The notes: generated from the sequence alone by a model not told the origin. A stretch of 14,670 bases of DNA from an uncultured Bacteroidales bacterium (GCA_900546395.1 URDD01000063.1:1-14670); one strand, 5' to 3'; positions 1 to 7,710 are shown, counted from the first letter of the stretch. Numbers and translations are program-made.

Positions 1-357
1 ATAACTGTTCCTTTCTCCCAGCGTTTCCAAATGTTTGTCAACTCTGTCTCATTCATCTTTTTAAGTATGCGATCTGTTCGCTGCTTAAGGTCTTCCTTTA
101 GTATCGCATCTACCTTGACTATAAGCTTCGACTTATTCTTTTCCACAGAGCCTTTCCATACAAAGGTGTACTTATTGGCAACAGATTCAAAGCGGCCGTC
201 AGTAAGTTTTTCGCTTCTGAAGCGGTTTATTGTCCTGAAGTTTGGCTTATTCATTCCGCTGAGCCGCATTTACTGTGCGTACAGGATGATTTTCCGGAAC
301 AAATTCACCGATGCAAGGCGGAAATAGAATATATTTTAGTTTTCCGTTGTCATCCAA
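1..357 (-). pseudogene. IS1182-like transposase remnant, internally deleted, runs off left edge
   Basis: On the minus strand two reading frames give pieces of a DDE transposase of the IS1182 type. The first (357 to about 262) encodes an N-terminal segment with LFPPCIGEFVPENHPVRTV, then meets a stop at 249-247. The second, shifted by one base, opens at about 260 with SGMNKPNFRTINRFRSEKL and continues without a stop to base 1 through ESVANKYTFVWKGSVEKNK and QRTDRILKKM. In the family these blocks are separated by tens of residues, so at least three internal segments are missing: between NPVR-type block and SGMNKP, between EKLT and DG-FES, and after AILKE. No ATG is present at the expected start. 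The element cannot be active. Recognition rests on remembered family motifs and not on a search; the left part lies outside the window. Confidence 0.8.
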
Positions 358-385
358 ATCTGATTATTGTACTTATACAAAAAAA

Positions 386-444
386 GAGAAGTGACCTCAA
401 AAAGTCTTATGACTTTTGGGTTCGTCTTTCGTTTCCGACCTCTC
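386..444 (-). ncRNA. Group II intron domain VI-like stem
   Basis: After domain V on the minus strand, GAGAGGT (444-438) can pair with ACTTCTC (392-386) to form a 7-bp basal helix. Inside it lies a second perfect hairpin, 7 bp with a 4-base loop (400-406 with 411-417). A basal helix near the 3' end fits domain VI, which normally carries the bulged branch-point adenosine. I cannot assign the branch point or the exact 3' splice site. The region after 386 is a run of T on the minus strand and may not be intron. Confidence 0.5.
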
Positions 445-449
445 ACACC

Positions 450-481
450 ACCACCGTACGTGCCGTTCGGCATACGGCGGT
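450..481 (-). ncRNA. Group II intron domain V (catalytic hairpin)
   Basis: On the minus strand ACCGCCGTA (481-473) pairs completely with TACGGTGGT (458-450), including one G-U pair. A two-base bulge (C460, G459) follows, then a 4-bp upper stem TGCC/GGCA with the loop GAAC. A lower helix, two-base bulge and short capped upper helix are the hallmark of domain V, the catalytic centre of group II introns. The run GGTGGTGGTGTGAGAGG just 3' of the hairpin seems to carry one extra GGT compared with the form I remember for related introns. The fold is seen directly; catalytic ability is not implied. Confidence 0.88.
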
Positions 482-754
482 TCTCTTAACCATGATGCAA
501 CTTGATGTAAAGATTCAAGATTGATGGGGAACCTGCCAATATCAGTCGTTCTTGTGTAGGCAGAGACCGCATTTACAGTCTCTCTTTCAGTAAAAAGTAT
601 ATCCAAGATATTTCTTACCCACGATTGAGCCACAAGCTCTTCATCCTTTATCTCCATAAAAGTCTGCACTCCCCCTTGCTCTTGGCTGTATGATTCCCGC
701 TATCAGGGCTCATTGGGGACTTGCACCCGTTAGCTGATGCTCATGCCGAGCATA

Positions 755-793
755 CTAAAAAGAAAGGCCGAGTTTCACAACTCAGCCTCTTTC
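755..793 (-). terminator. Terminator hairpin for the DUF4783 gene
   Basis: GAAAGGCCGAGTT (762-774) faces AACTCAGCCTCTTTC (779-793) across a 4-base loop, with one mismatch and a two-base bulge. In the minus direction the hairpin is followed by TTCTTTTTAG, a T-rich tail, which suits intrinsic termination of the leftward transcript that ends at 888. The plus side lacks a T-run. The intron-like sequence starts some 20-30 bases beyond it. Confidence 0.6.
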
Positions 794-887
794 ACTATAA
801 CCCTATTATTAACAACTAAACTAACCTGTCACGTGTATTAACAATTAATGTGCCAAATGCTAAAAATTTATTAATTTTTTTACAGAA

Positions 888-1292
888 TTATTCAATCCTT
901 TCTATTTTTATCTGCTGAATCTTATATGAAGTATCCTTGTAGCTTACAAAAATCGTTACTACAAATGCTTCACCCCCTGCACTTAAAGAGCCTAATGCAT
1001 ATTTCATATTCGCACGGCCGGCCTTGTGGGTGATGACAAAATTTCGGGGTGTATATGAACTGAAAAAAGATTTTAGAATCTGGCGAGCCTGATTCTTGCT
1101 GGAATCATTTGAAACAGAAAAGATGGATATCTCAAGATTGTCCGCAAACCATGCAGAAAGTTTTTCCGCATTGCCTTCTTTCATATATTTTGATATGGGA
1201 ACAAAGACATCAAAGCCGGCGTTCTGAGAAGAATTACCGACTCCTGATATAAGCGGCAGGATTACCGCTGCTATATTAAGGATGAGCTGCAT
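888..1292 (-). CDS. DUF4783 family secreted protein
   Basis: 134 residues. Residues 1-20 are a hydrophobic N-terminus without a strong positive start but with the look of a signal peptide, so the mature protein should lie in the periplasm. The body matches the Bacteroidetes DUF4783 family as I remember it: FVPISKYMKEGNAEKLSAWF near residues 30-50, then a segment around SKNQARQILKSFFSSYTPRNF and a C-terminal strand ending in YKIQQIKIER. The fold is of the SnoaL/NTF2-like small alpha-beta kind; no biochemical role is established. It is divergent from rlmH and shares its promoter region. In many Bacteroidales I recall this family lying between nadC and rlmH; here decayed mobile DNA occupies the downstream side. 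The stop is followed by an AT-rich stretch and a terminator. Confidence 0.82.
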   Translation of the reverse strand: MQLILNIAAVILPLISGVGNSSQNAGFDVFVPISKYMKEGNAEKLSAWFADNLEISIFSVSNDSSKNQARQILKSFFSSYTPRNFVITHKAGRANMKYALGSLSAGGEAFVVTIFVSYKDTSYKIQQIKIERIE

Positions 1293-1332
1293 CAGATTTT
1301 ATATTCACCCGGATTCAAATCGGTGTGTGGTT

Positions 1333-1364
1333 ATTGCAAATACCGAGCCACATTCCTATATTTG
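1333..1364 (+). promoter_or_regulatory. Promoter for rlmH and the sensor kinase
   Basis: The -7 box TATATTTG (1357-1364) matches the Bacteroidetes consensus TAnnTTTG exactly. A -33 element ATTG (1333-1336) lies 20 bases upstream. Transcription would begin near 1371, giving a leader of about 35 bases to the rlmH ATG. It overlaps a weaker promoter on the other strand. Confidence 0.65.
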
Positions 1365-1368
1365 CAAT
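1337..1368 (-). promoter_or_regulatory. Divergent promoter for the DUF4783 gene
   Basis: On the minus strand ATTG (1368-1365) is a possible -33 element. Twenty bases downstream lies GGTATTTG (1344-1337), a -7 box that keeps TTTG but not the leading TA. Both half-elements come from the same 10-bp inverted repeat as the plus promoter (1333-1342 and 1359-1368). The expected start is near 1330, about 38 bases before the ATG. Weaker match than the plus side. Confidence 0.45.
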
Positions 1369-1405
1369 AGCTGGAATAATTCAGCCTTAATTTCAGATAT
1401 AAAAT

Positions 1406-1879
1406 ATGAACATCACTCTTCTCACTGTAGGAAAGACTGACAAGAACTGGGTCAAAGACGGAATAGATACCTACATATCCCGTCAAAGACACTATACTTC
1501 ATTTTCTCTGGTCGAAATTCCTGAACTGAAAAACGCTTCTTCACTTACAAAAGAACAGATTAAAGTAAAAGAAGGAACTCTGATTCTTAAAAATCTGAAA
1601 GATAGCGACGATGTTATATTACTCGACGAAAGAGGGAAAGAATACACATCACGAGAATGGGCCGGAGTCATAGAAAAAAAGGCTATGAACGGAAACAGGG
1701 ATATAGTATTTATCATCGGAGGAGCATACGGGTTTTCTGATGCCGTCTATCAAAGAGCATCCGGAATGGTATCAATGTCCAGAATGACATTTTCCCATCA
1801 GATGATAAGGGCCATATTTACTGAACAGCTTTACCGCGCATTTACTATTATAAAAGGTGAACCGTACCACCACGACTGA
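1406..1879 (+). CDS. rlmH: 23S rRNA pseudouridine-1915 N3-methyltransferase RlmH
   Basis: 157 residues, the normal length for the family. RlmH is a SPOUT-class enzyme that uses S-adenosylmethionine to methylate pseudouridine 1915 in helix 69 of 23S rRNA, acting on assembled 70S ribosomes. The sequence starts MNITLLTVGK, shows LLDERGKEYTS (residues 72-82), the SAM-binding loop GGAYGF (105-110) and the C-terminal hallmark MTFSHQMIRAIFTEQLYRA followed by PYHH just before the end. All key segments are intact. It is the first gene after the divergent promoter, and the kinase ATG follows its stop by 7 bases, so the two are probably cotranscribed. Identification is very secure. Confidence 0.97.
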   Translation: MNITLLTVGKTDKNWVKDGIDTYISRQRHYTSFSLVEIPELKNASSLTKEQIKVKEGTLILKNLKDSDDVILLDERGKEYTSREWAGVIEKKAMNGNRDIVFIIGGAYGFSDAVYQRASGMVSMSRMTFSHQMIRAIFTEQLYRAFTIIKGEPYHHD

Positions 1880-1886
1880 TGACTCT

Positions 1887-4800
1887 ATGAACAAGCTCAC
1901 TTTCATAAAAACGAAAGGCAGCATCATAGCCTTGGTCTTGTCAATGCTGCTTTTTATGCTGTCGCTTCTTATAACATCCGTAACAAGCGACTCGACACAT
2001 GTAGCTGAAAAGACAGGAAAGCGTCTGGAAAAGAAAATGACCGTTCTGGACAGAAATATGGCAGAAGCCTTGAATTCTGATCACAGACAATGGCTTGAAC
2101 TTGACAAAGTTCCGGACGATCTGGTGATATACAGATACGTTAATGATTCACTTCAGTCATGGTACAACCAATTTCCTGTAATCAACGATGAAATTGGCTC
2201 GAAGATGCTCTTCTACAGGCTTTCAAATCTGAGAGGAAGCCTGACTTCACCGCAGGCAGATATAAACGAGACACCCAGCTACATCAATCTTGGTACCAAA
2301 TGGTATATTGTCAAAAGTATCACAGACAACATTAACTGCAAGATAATCGGAGGAATAGAAGTAAAAAACAATATTTTTGTAGATCTTAGGAAATCAGGTA
2401 ACGGAACCAATCCTTACCTCAGAATTCCCGGCAAATTTTCTGCAGAACCTCTTGATTATACAGGCGGAGCCACCGTACTTCTCGGCAATATCCCTATGTT
2501 CAAAATCATAGGAGAAACCTCAACGGGAGGCTCTCCTATGGCGGATTCTCTACTAAGATGGCTCGCCCTCCTTTTCTTTACGATATCCGTAGTATTACAT
2601 TTGTGGATGCACAAAAGCATGAAGGCGTACGCAGCCTGCATGGCAATCCTGCTGACAATGGCTGCAATAGCCTACCTGTGGGGAAACCAGATGAGGGATG
2701 CCTCAGTGTTTTTCTCCCCTACTATATATGCTGACGGAAGGCTGTTCAACTCATTCGGGTCGCTCATGATAGTGAACATATATGTTATCTTATATATATT
2801 GTGCACTTACACGATACGCAACATCATTCTTTTCACAACACTACGCAAGGGAACTAAACGTGCGAAAATAATATATACATCGGTAATTTCTTTCATTTTG
2901 GTATGCACTGTAGCTTATACCCATTATAGTCTCAGAAGCCTTATAATGAATTCAAACATAACATTTGAACTCTACGTATGGAACAGCATATCATATTTTA
3001 CCGTACTGGCATATATATCATACATAGGACTCACCATAGGCATTCTCCTGCTTGTACATATGCTGAAACCTGTTGTCCATGGACTTACAGGGATGAAATA
3101 CAAGACTTTTTCAAAAAAATTCCTGTTTGGCTACGCAGCACTTTGCGCTCTCTACTTTACAGCCTCCACAGGAATACTTGGACTGAAAAAAGAACAAGAC
3201 AGAATTATAGTATGGACCAACCGTCTCGCCATTGACAGGGATCTGGGACTGGAAATTCAACTAAGGTCTGTGGAAGAAGATATAGCAAACGACCCTCTGA
3301 TATCATCTCTGTGTTCCAACAGCAAAAACAGTGTCATTATATTCAACCGCCTGTCTGAAAACTACTTCAACAGAATATCTCAGGAATATGATGTATCAAT
3401 ATCTGTATGCAAGGATTCGGAAGCGAGAAAACGCGGTGACAAAGACACTGAATGCCTCAACTACTTCAACAGGAAACTGAAATCCGGCTCACCGATATCT
3501 CCCGATTCCAGATTCTACTATACCTATGATACAAACGGCATATCCTCATATACAGGAATGTTCATTTTCTACTCCCCAGGGAAAGGCATAGTCAGACTTT
3601 TTGTTGAAATAACATCCAAGCCAGATATGGAAGGCAGCGGATACAGAAGTATATTGGACAGTTATATGAAACCGGGGGAAGTACATATACCTACTTATTA
3701 CTCATACGCAAAATTCATATCAGACAAACTTGTTTCTTACAAAGGAACATTCGCCTACCCTACTATAATAAACAACGAACTGAAAGAAGACATTGACGGG
3801 AACGGTCACAAAACATACAAGAACAAAGGATATCTGCACTTTACCAACCAGATTTCAAACGAAGAAGTAATAATCGTATCCAGACCCATAAGAGGTTCAA
3901 TGACGTATTTCATAACGTTTTCCTACCTCATTCTTGTCATTTACGGAATCCTGCTTCTTATATCCATAGGCAACACCAAAAAGAACAAAGCTTTCAGGAA
4001 GAACTATTTCCGGTCTACAATCAACACAGTACTTTTCTCTGCCTTATTCTTTACTCTGGTCAGTATGGTTGTAGTCAGCGTCACATTTGTAAACAACAGA
4101 AATGAACAGAATCTGCAGAATATGATGTCTGACAGGATAAATACCATTCAGGCTCTACTCCAGTCAAAGTGCAGATACATCAATAATTATCAGGAACTGG
4201 GTACTCACGAGTTCACTGTATATATGGAAAGTGTTTCCAATACCACTAAATCAGATGTCACCATATATACTCCCGGCGGAAAAGTATTCAAATCCACAGC
4301 ACCGGAAATATTTGACAGGATGATTATAGGTACAAGGATAAACAAAGAAGCATTTTATAATATAAAATACAGATACCAACGCTTTTACATACAGAAAGAA
4401 CAGCTTGCCGGACATAAATACTATGCCCTGTATGCACCTCTGTTCAATTCAAAGGGAAATCTTGTAGGTATCGTCAGTTCACCATATACCGACGGAAGTT
4501 TTGACTTTACGCAAGATGCCGTCTTCCACGCAGCTACCATTATCAACTTGTTTTTCATACTGCTTATGGCAACAATACTTGCCAGTACTACTGTTGTCAA
4601 TGCTATGTTCAAGCCTCTTATAGAGATGGTAAAAAAAATGAATACTGCTGACATACATGGTCTTGAATACATCATATACAAACGTGATGACGAGATTTCC
4701 GGTATAGTTGATGCCTACAACAGGATGGTACACGACCTGTCTGACAGTACAAAACAACTTGCCCAGGCTGAAAGAGACAAAGCATGGAGTGAAATGGCAA

Positions 4801-5477
4801 GACAGGTCGCACATGAAATAAAGAACCCGCTAACTCCAATAAAACTTGAAATTCAAAGGCTAATAAGACTGAAACAACGCAATGACCCTTCCTGGAGCGA
4901 GAAGTTCGATAAAGTTTCCGGAGTAATTCTTGAACATATTGACATACTTACCGATACTGCCAACGAATTCTCTACATTCGCAAAACTTTACAGTGAAGAC
5001 CCTGTCCTGATTGACCTTGACAAGACACTGCGTGACCAGCTTTTCATTTTTGACAATAAAGACAACATAAAGATATCTTACATAGGTATGGAAAAGGCAA
5101 TGGCAATGGCTCCGAAGCCTCAACTCATACGCGTATTTGTAAATTTGATAACCAATGCCATACAGGCAATCGAGATACAACAGAAAGACAATGCCGAAGA
5201 CGGAAAAGAATTCAAGCAGGGAAATATTCTGATATGCCTGAGAAACAGTATAAAAGACGGATACTACGACATAGTTTTCGAAGATGACGGTCCAGGTGTA
5301 AATGACGAGAACAGAAACAAACTCTTCACTCCTAACTTTACTACCAAAAGTGCAGGAACAGGACTTGGCCTGGCTATCTGCAGGAACATAATCGAGAAGT
5401 GCAACGGAGAAATACTTTATCAGAAATCTTTCTCCCTCAATGGAGCCTGCTTCACAGTAAGACTGCCAAAGTACTGA
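1887..5477 (+). CDS. Large NtrY-like membrane sensor histidine kinase
   Basis: 1196 residues from the ATG at 1887; a GTG at 1857 would extend it by 10 residues into rlmH, but the extension is unlike a membrane-protein start. About ten membrane segments are visible: near 12-34, six between 222 and 431, then 674-696, 713-737 and 880-905. They bracket three extracytoplasmic stretches of roughly 190, 240 and 140 residues. After the last one come a HAMP-like linker, a dimerisation helix with the phospho-acceptor His976 in AHEIKNPLTPIKLEI, and an ATPase domain with N box NLITNAIQAIE (Asn1090 region), DDGPG (from 1133) and GTGLGL (from 1157). HEIKNPLTPI is typical of NtrY-type kinases, which are usually 700-800 residues, so the sensor part is unusually long. 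The NtrC-type regulator at 10925-12073 is the only regulator in the window and a plausible, unproven partner. Confidence 0.93.
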   Translation: MNKLTFIKTKGSIIALVLSMLLFMLSLLITSVTSDSTHVAEKTGKRLEKKMTVLDRNMAEALNSDHRQWLELDKVPDDLVIYRYVNDSLQSWYNQFPVINDEIGSKMLFYRLSNLRGSLTSPQADINETPSYINLGTKWYIVKSITDNINCKIIGGIEVKNNIFVDLRKSGNGTNPYLRIPGKFSAEPLDYTGGATVLLGNIPMFKIIGETSTGGSPMADSLLRWLALLFFTISVVLHLWMHKSMKAYAACMAILLTMAAIAYLWGNQMRDASVFFSPTIYADGRLFNSFGSLMIVNIYVILYILCTYTIRNIILFTTLRKGTKRAKIIYTSVISFILVCTVAYTHYSLRSLIMNSNITFELYVWNSISYFTVLAYISYIGLTIGILLLVHMLKPVVHGLTGMKYKTFSKKFLFGYAALCALYFTASTGILGLKKEQDRIIVWTNRLAIDRDLGLEIQLRSVEEDIANDPLISSLCSNSKNSVIIFNRLSENYFNRISQEYDVSISVCKDSEARKRGDKDTECLNYFNRKLKSGSPISPDSRFYYTYDTNGISSYTGMFIFYSPGKGIVRLFVEITSKPDMEGSGYRSILDSYMKPGEVHIPTYYSYAKFISDKLVSYKGTFAYPTIINNELKEDIDGNGHKTYKNKGYLHFTNQISNEEVIIVSRPIRGSMTYFITFSYLILVIYGILLLISIGNTKKNKAFRKNYFRSTINTVLFSALFFTLVSMVVVSVTFVNNRNEQNLQNMMSDRINTIQALLQSKCRYINNYQELGTHEFTVYMESVSNTTKSDVTIYTPGGKVFKSTAPEIFDRMIIGTRINKEAFYNIKYRYQRFYIQKEQLAGHKYYALYAPLFNSKGNLVGIVSSPYTDGSFDFTQDAVFHAATIINLFFILLMATILASTTVVNAMFKPLIEMVKKMNTADIHGLEYIIYKRDDEISGIVDAYNRMVHDLSDSTKQLAQAERDKAWSEMARQVAHEIKNPLTPIKLEIQRLIRLKQRNDPSWSEKFDKVSGVILEHIDILTDTANEFSTFAKLYSEDPVLIDLDKTLRDQLFIFDNKDNIKISYIGMEKAMAMAPKPQLIRVFVNLITNAIQAIEIQQKDNAEDGKEFKQGNILICLRNSIKDGYYDIVFEDDGPGVNDENRNKLFTPNFTTKSAGTGLGLAICRNIIEKCNGEILYQKSFSLNGACFTVRLPKY

Positions 5478-5535
5478 TAGAGTTTCAACTCAATCTGCAT
5501 TGCAGACCGATATATGTCAGACAAATATCAGTCTG
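5478..5535. terminator. Possible weak terminator region between convergent genes
   Basis: Only 39 bases separate the kinase stop from the peptidase stop. They contain a perfect 5-bp hairpin TCTGC-ATT-GCAGA (5494-5506). A second small inverted repeat, CAGAC (5518-5522) and GTCTG (5531-5535), overlaps the end of the peptidase gene. Neither has a T-run, so function as an intrinsic terminator is only a guess. Confidence 0.25.
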
Positions 5536-6755
5536 CTCCGCGTGTCCTGACTGAAAATTTTCTGTGCCGCAGCCATAATGTCTTCAGGAGAAACCGCCTC
5601 CAACTTGTTTTTGGTCTCTTCATCCGAGGCTATCTTTCCGTATGAAAGCAGCCCTTTACCCATTGACAGACATTGCGCTTCCCCATTGTCGGAACTGACA
5701 GCTATCTGGGCGAGAAGCTGTTTTTTTGCAGCTTTAAGACGAGCCTGACTTAAGGGCATCGTCTGTAATTTTCCTATTTCCTTATCTATTGTCCCGAAAC
5801 ATTTTTCAAGATTGCACTTATCACATCCAAGAGTTATTACTGCAATCCCAGTATCAGAGTACTGGGTATATGAACATTCCACTCCATATACCCATCCATA
5901 CCGCTCTCTAAGTACTGAATTCAATATAGAATTGCTTGCCGGACCTCCGAGTATATTGCAAAGCAGGACTGTCGCCACCCTTTCTTTCTCAGCATAAAGA
6001 GAAGGGGCGTAATTACCTATCACACAATTGACCTGATGGTTTCTTTTATTAAGCACCTTGTCAAATCTGTTTATCAAAGGAATATCAGACTTTACTGCAA
6101 CAGGAATATTATCTCGTTCCAACGGTTCAGAACCGAAAAACCTGTCAACCAGCTTTAATGACCTTGACTCCATAAGATCTTCAGGAATATCTGCAACCAC
6201 AGTAAAAGCCATATTTTCCGGAATAAACTTTTCTCCTGCAAAACGGAGCAGTTCATCCCTTGTAATTTTTTTAACAGATGAAGCTGTCCCAAGAATGGGA
6301 GAAGACAAGGGATGCCCGTCAAACAGCATCTCCTCAAATTTGTCATATATATCCTCCGAGGGAGAATCCTTATATGAATTTATCTCATCAATAACCACCC
6401 CTTTTTCCTTTTCAACCTCCTTGTCAGGAAAAACAGGTGATGTTACAAGTTCAAATAACAGGGCAGAAGCCTTTGCAAGATCCTCCTTCAGCACTGTCGC
6501 ATGAAAAACAATCTCCTCTTTTGTTGTATAAGCATTGAGTTCTCCGCCCAATTTGTCCAAATACGAATTGATTACGACAGAACTTTTTTTCCGTGTACCT
6601 TTAAATACGGTATGCTCCACAAAATGGGCTATACCACCGTGGTAACCATGTTCATCCCTGGTGCCACATCTGATGCTCAGTGAACAATACGCCACAGAGT
6701 TTCCCGCTCTTCTGACAGCATATTGCAATCCGCATTCTGTCTTCCCGCTCCTCAT
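5517..6755 (-). CDS. M16 family (insulinase/mitochondrial processing-like) zinc peptidase
   Basis: 412 residues, the size of single-unit bacterial M16B peptidases. The inverted zinc motif HxxEH is present as HFVEH (residues 44-48), and the third metal ligand fits Glu124 in VVIDEIN, at the family's normal distance of about 76 residues. Glu117, seven residues before, is also conserved in the family. The N-terminal half carries GIAHFVEHTVFKGT and LGGELNAYT; the C-terminal half carries ERYGWVYGVECSYTQYSDTG, which fits the second M16 domain. There is no signal peptide or membrane segment, so it is predicted cytoplasmic. The substrate is unknown; relatives degrade peptides or process precursors. 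It lies 18 bases downstream of a predicted secreted protein and is probably in its operon. Confidence 0.93.
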   Translation of the reverse strand: MRSGKTECGLQYAVRRAGNSVAYCSLSIRCGTRDEHGYHGGIAHFVEHTVFKGTRKKSSVVINSYLDKLGGELNAYTTKEEIVFHATVLKEDLAKASALLFELVTSPVFPDKEVEKEKGVVIDEINSYKDSPSEDIYDKFEEMLFDGHPLSSPILGTASSVKKITRDELLRFAGEKFIPENMAFTVVADIPEDLMESRSLKLVDRFFGSEPLERDNIPVAVKSDIPLINRFDKVLNKRNHQVNCVIGNYAPSLYAEKERVATVLLCNILGGPASNSILNSVLRERYGWVYGVECSYTQYSDTGIAVITLGCDKCNLEKCFGTIDKEIGKLQTMPLSQARLKAAKKQLLAQIAVSSDNGEAQCLSMGKGLLSYGKIASDEETKNKLEAVSPEDIMAAAQKIFSQDTRSRLIFV

Positions 6756-6773
6756 ATTATAAGATGCAATCCT

Positions 6774-7625
6774 TTATTTTTTATATTCTGCAATCCTTTT
6801 TACATCCTCCAACAGAAACCCTGGACCGACTTTCTTTGTCAGTCTGTGCTTTCTGAAGTACAGCAACTCACTTGTTCCCGTATCAATCAACATTTTATAG
6901 CAAAACGATCCAGGATGGGCATTAGAAGGCACAACGACATAACTGACCACAGTATCTGGTTTATGCTCTATAACGCAATCATCAATCGTGTCCTCATCTG
7001 TCATTTCCACTCCGTTTTTGAAGTAAAGTCTTCTTACTACAGGAGTAATTTCTGCTGACATATCTTCATCCAGCAGAAGGACAGTCTTCTTCCCTATTTT
7101 CGAAAGATTGTTCGAATAACTTCCCAGAGAACCATATGCCACTATATCCTTTTCCTGAGAAGCAAGAATATGGGCTTGCATTATATTCAATACCAATGGC
7201 AGGAACACAGTCTCACGACCTGTCGGACTATCTGCAGCGGCATAAGGAAAAGTTACAAGTTCTAGCATTTTATTGATACCTTCCTCCGCATCTTTACCTC
7301 CTTTCACTACAGACAGAAACTCCAGTCCGGGTTCCGTCTCTCTCCGGAACTGACCTTTCACATTCAGAAGGAAATAATAGTTCCCATCTGTCTTGAGACT
7401 GTTGAATTCATCCAGAGAACAGAATTCATAAGGTGATATAGTCCAGTTTTTCCTGACTTCTTCCTTTATTGAAGAATCATAGAATGCATTGCCTGTCAAA
7501 ACTACTTTTGTAGGTCTTTCTGCAAAATCTTCAATCTTGACTTTCTTTGTGACTATCTGCGCCTGCGCAGACATTATTACCGGCACCATTGCCGCAATCA
7601 GTGCAAAAAGTATTTTTTTCATCAT
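6774..7625 (-). CDS. Predicted secreted protein of unknown function
   Basis: 283 residues. Two adjacent ATG codons (7625 and 7622) are possible starts. A short lysine-containing start is followed by a hydrophobic stretch and an AQA-type cleavage site near residues 20-22, so export to the periplasm is likely; no lipoprotein cysteine is seen. The mature part is mixed alpha/beta with no motif I recognise. It contains KVVLTGNAFYDSSIKEEVRK (about residues 40-59) and a later segment with VVSYVVVPSNAHPGSFCYKM near the C-terminus. I believe related proteins occur across the Bacteroidales, but I cannot assign a named family. It is the first gene of a leftward pair with the M16 peptidase. A functional link between a secreted protein and a cytoplasmic peptidase is not obvious, so shared transcription may be all they have in common. 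Confidence 0.8.
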   Translation of the reverse strand: MMKKILFALIAAMVPVIMSAQAQIVTKKVKIEDFAERPTKVVLTGNAFYDSSIKEEVRKNWTISPYEFCSLDEFNSLKTDGNYYFLLNVKGQFRRETEPGLEFLSVVKGGKDAEEGINKMLELVTFPYAAADSPTGRETVFLPLVLNIMQAHILASQEKDIVAYGSLGSYSNNLSKIGKKTVLLLDEDMSAEITPVVRRLYFKNGVEMTDEDTIDDCVIEHKPDTVVSYVVVPSNAHPGSFCYKMLIDTGTSELLYFRKHRLTKKVGPGFLLEDVKRIAEYKK

Positions 7626-7664
7626 AGCTAGTGTGTTTTCTCAACATTTGTCAAACAGCTACCA

Positions 7665-7672
7665 CAAAGTTA
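7665..7672 (-). promoter_or_regulatory. Possible -7 box for the secreted protein/M16 operon
   Basis: On the minus strand TAACTTTG matches TAnnTTTG. The start would be near 7658, about 33 bases before the ATG. No convincing -33 TTTG is found 19-21 bases upstream, so the call rests on one element. Confidence 0.35.
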
Positions 7673-7685
7673 CAAAAATTATGCA

Positions 7686-7693
7686 TAAATTTG
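7686..7693 (+). promoter_or_regulatory. Possible -7 box for dnaX
   Basis: TAAATTTG matches TAnnTTTG and places the start near 7700, about 11 bases before the dnaX ATG at 7711. A second match, TACATTTG (7699-7706), would place the start almost on the ATG. Neither has a clear -33 TTTG at the right distance. Confidence 0.35.
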
Positions 7694-7710
7694 TAAGATA
7701 CATTTGTGTT

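Larger units (their letters stand above)
386..735 (-). mobile_element. Degenerate group II intron remnant without reverse transcriptase
   Basis: Read on the minus strand, 735-660 resembles part of domain I of bacterial group II introns: AACGGGTGCAAGTCC, then GCCCTGATAGCGGGAATC and CCAAGAGCAAGGG. About 180 bases later come a textbook domain V (481-450) and a domain VI-like stem (444-438 pairing with 392-386). A complete bacterial intron of this kind is usually 2-3 kb and encodes a reverse transcriptase/maturase in domain IV. Here only about 350 bases remain and no such gene is present, so most of domain I and the whole maturase appear deleted. The exact ends are not resolvable: no clear GTGYG 5' end or AY 3' end is visible. 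The intron points the same way as the transposase remnant immediately downstream of it. It is probably not mobile on its own. Confidence 0.8.

Noticed and set aside
31..327. 98-residue plus-strand open frame
   Set aside because: It lies antisense to the transposase remnant, whose minus-strand motifs are clearly recognisable.
397..669. 90-residue minus-strand open frame
   Set aside because: It runs through the group II intron domain V and VI hairpins; the RHVRWWCERSE residues are the catalytic RNA read as protein.
862..879. A/T-only hairpin AAAAATT-TATT-AATTTTT
   Set aside because: Pure A-T pairing in AT-rich DNA; no stable stem and a better terminator exists at 755-793.
1857..1886. GTG start for the sensor kinase
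   Set aside because: It overlaps rlmH and adds a polar Thr/Asp stretch; the ATG at 1887 lies 7 bases after the rlmH stop and gives a normal membrane-protein start.
7489..7710. Upstream extension of dnaX by 74 codons
   Set aside because: It overlaps the divergent secreted-protein gene and its promoter; the family start MSEYIVSARKYRP is at 7711.
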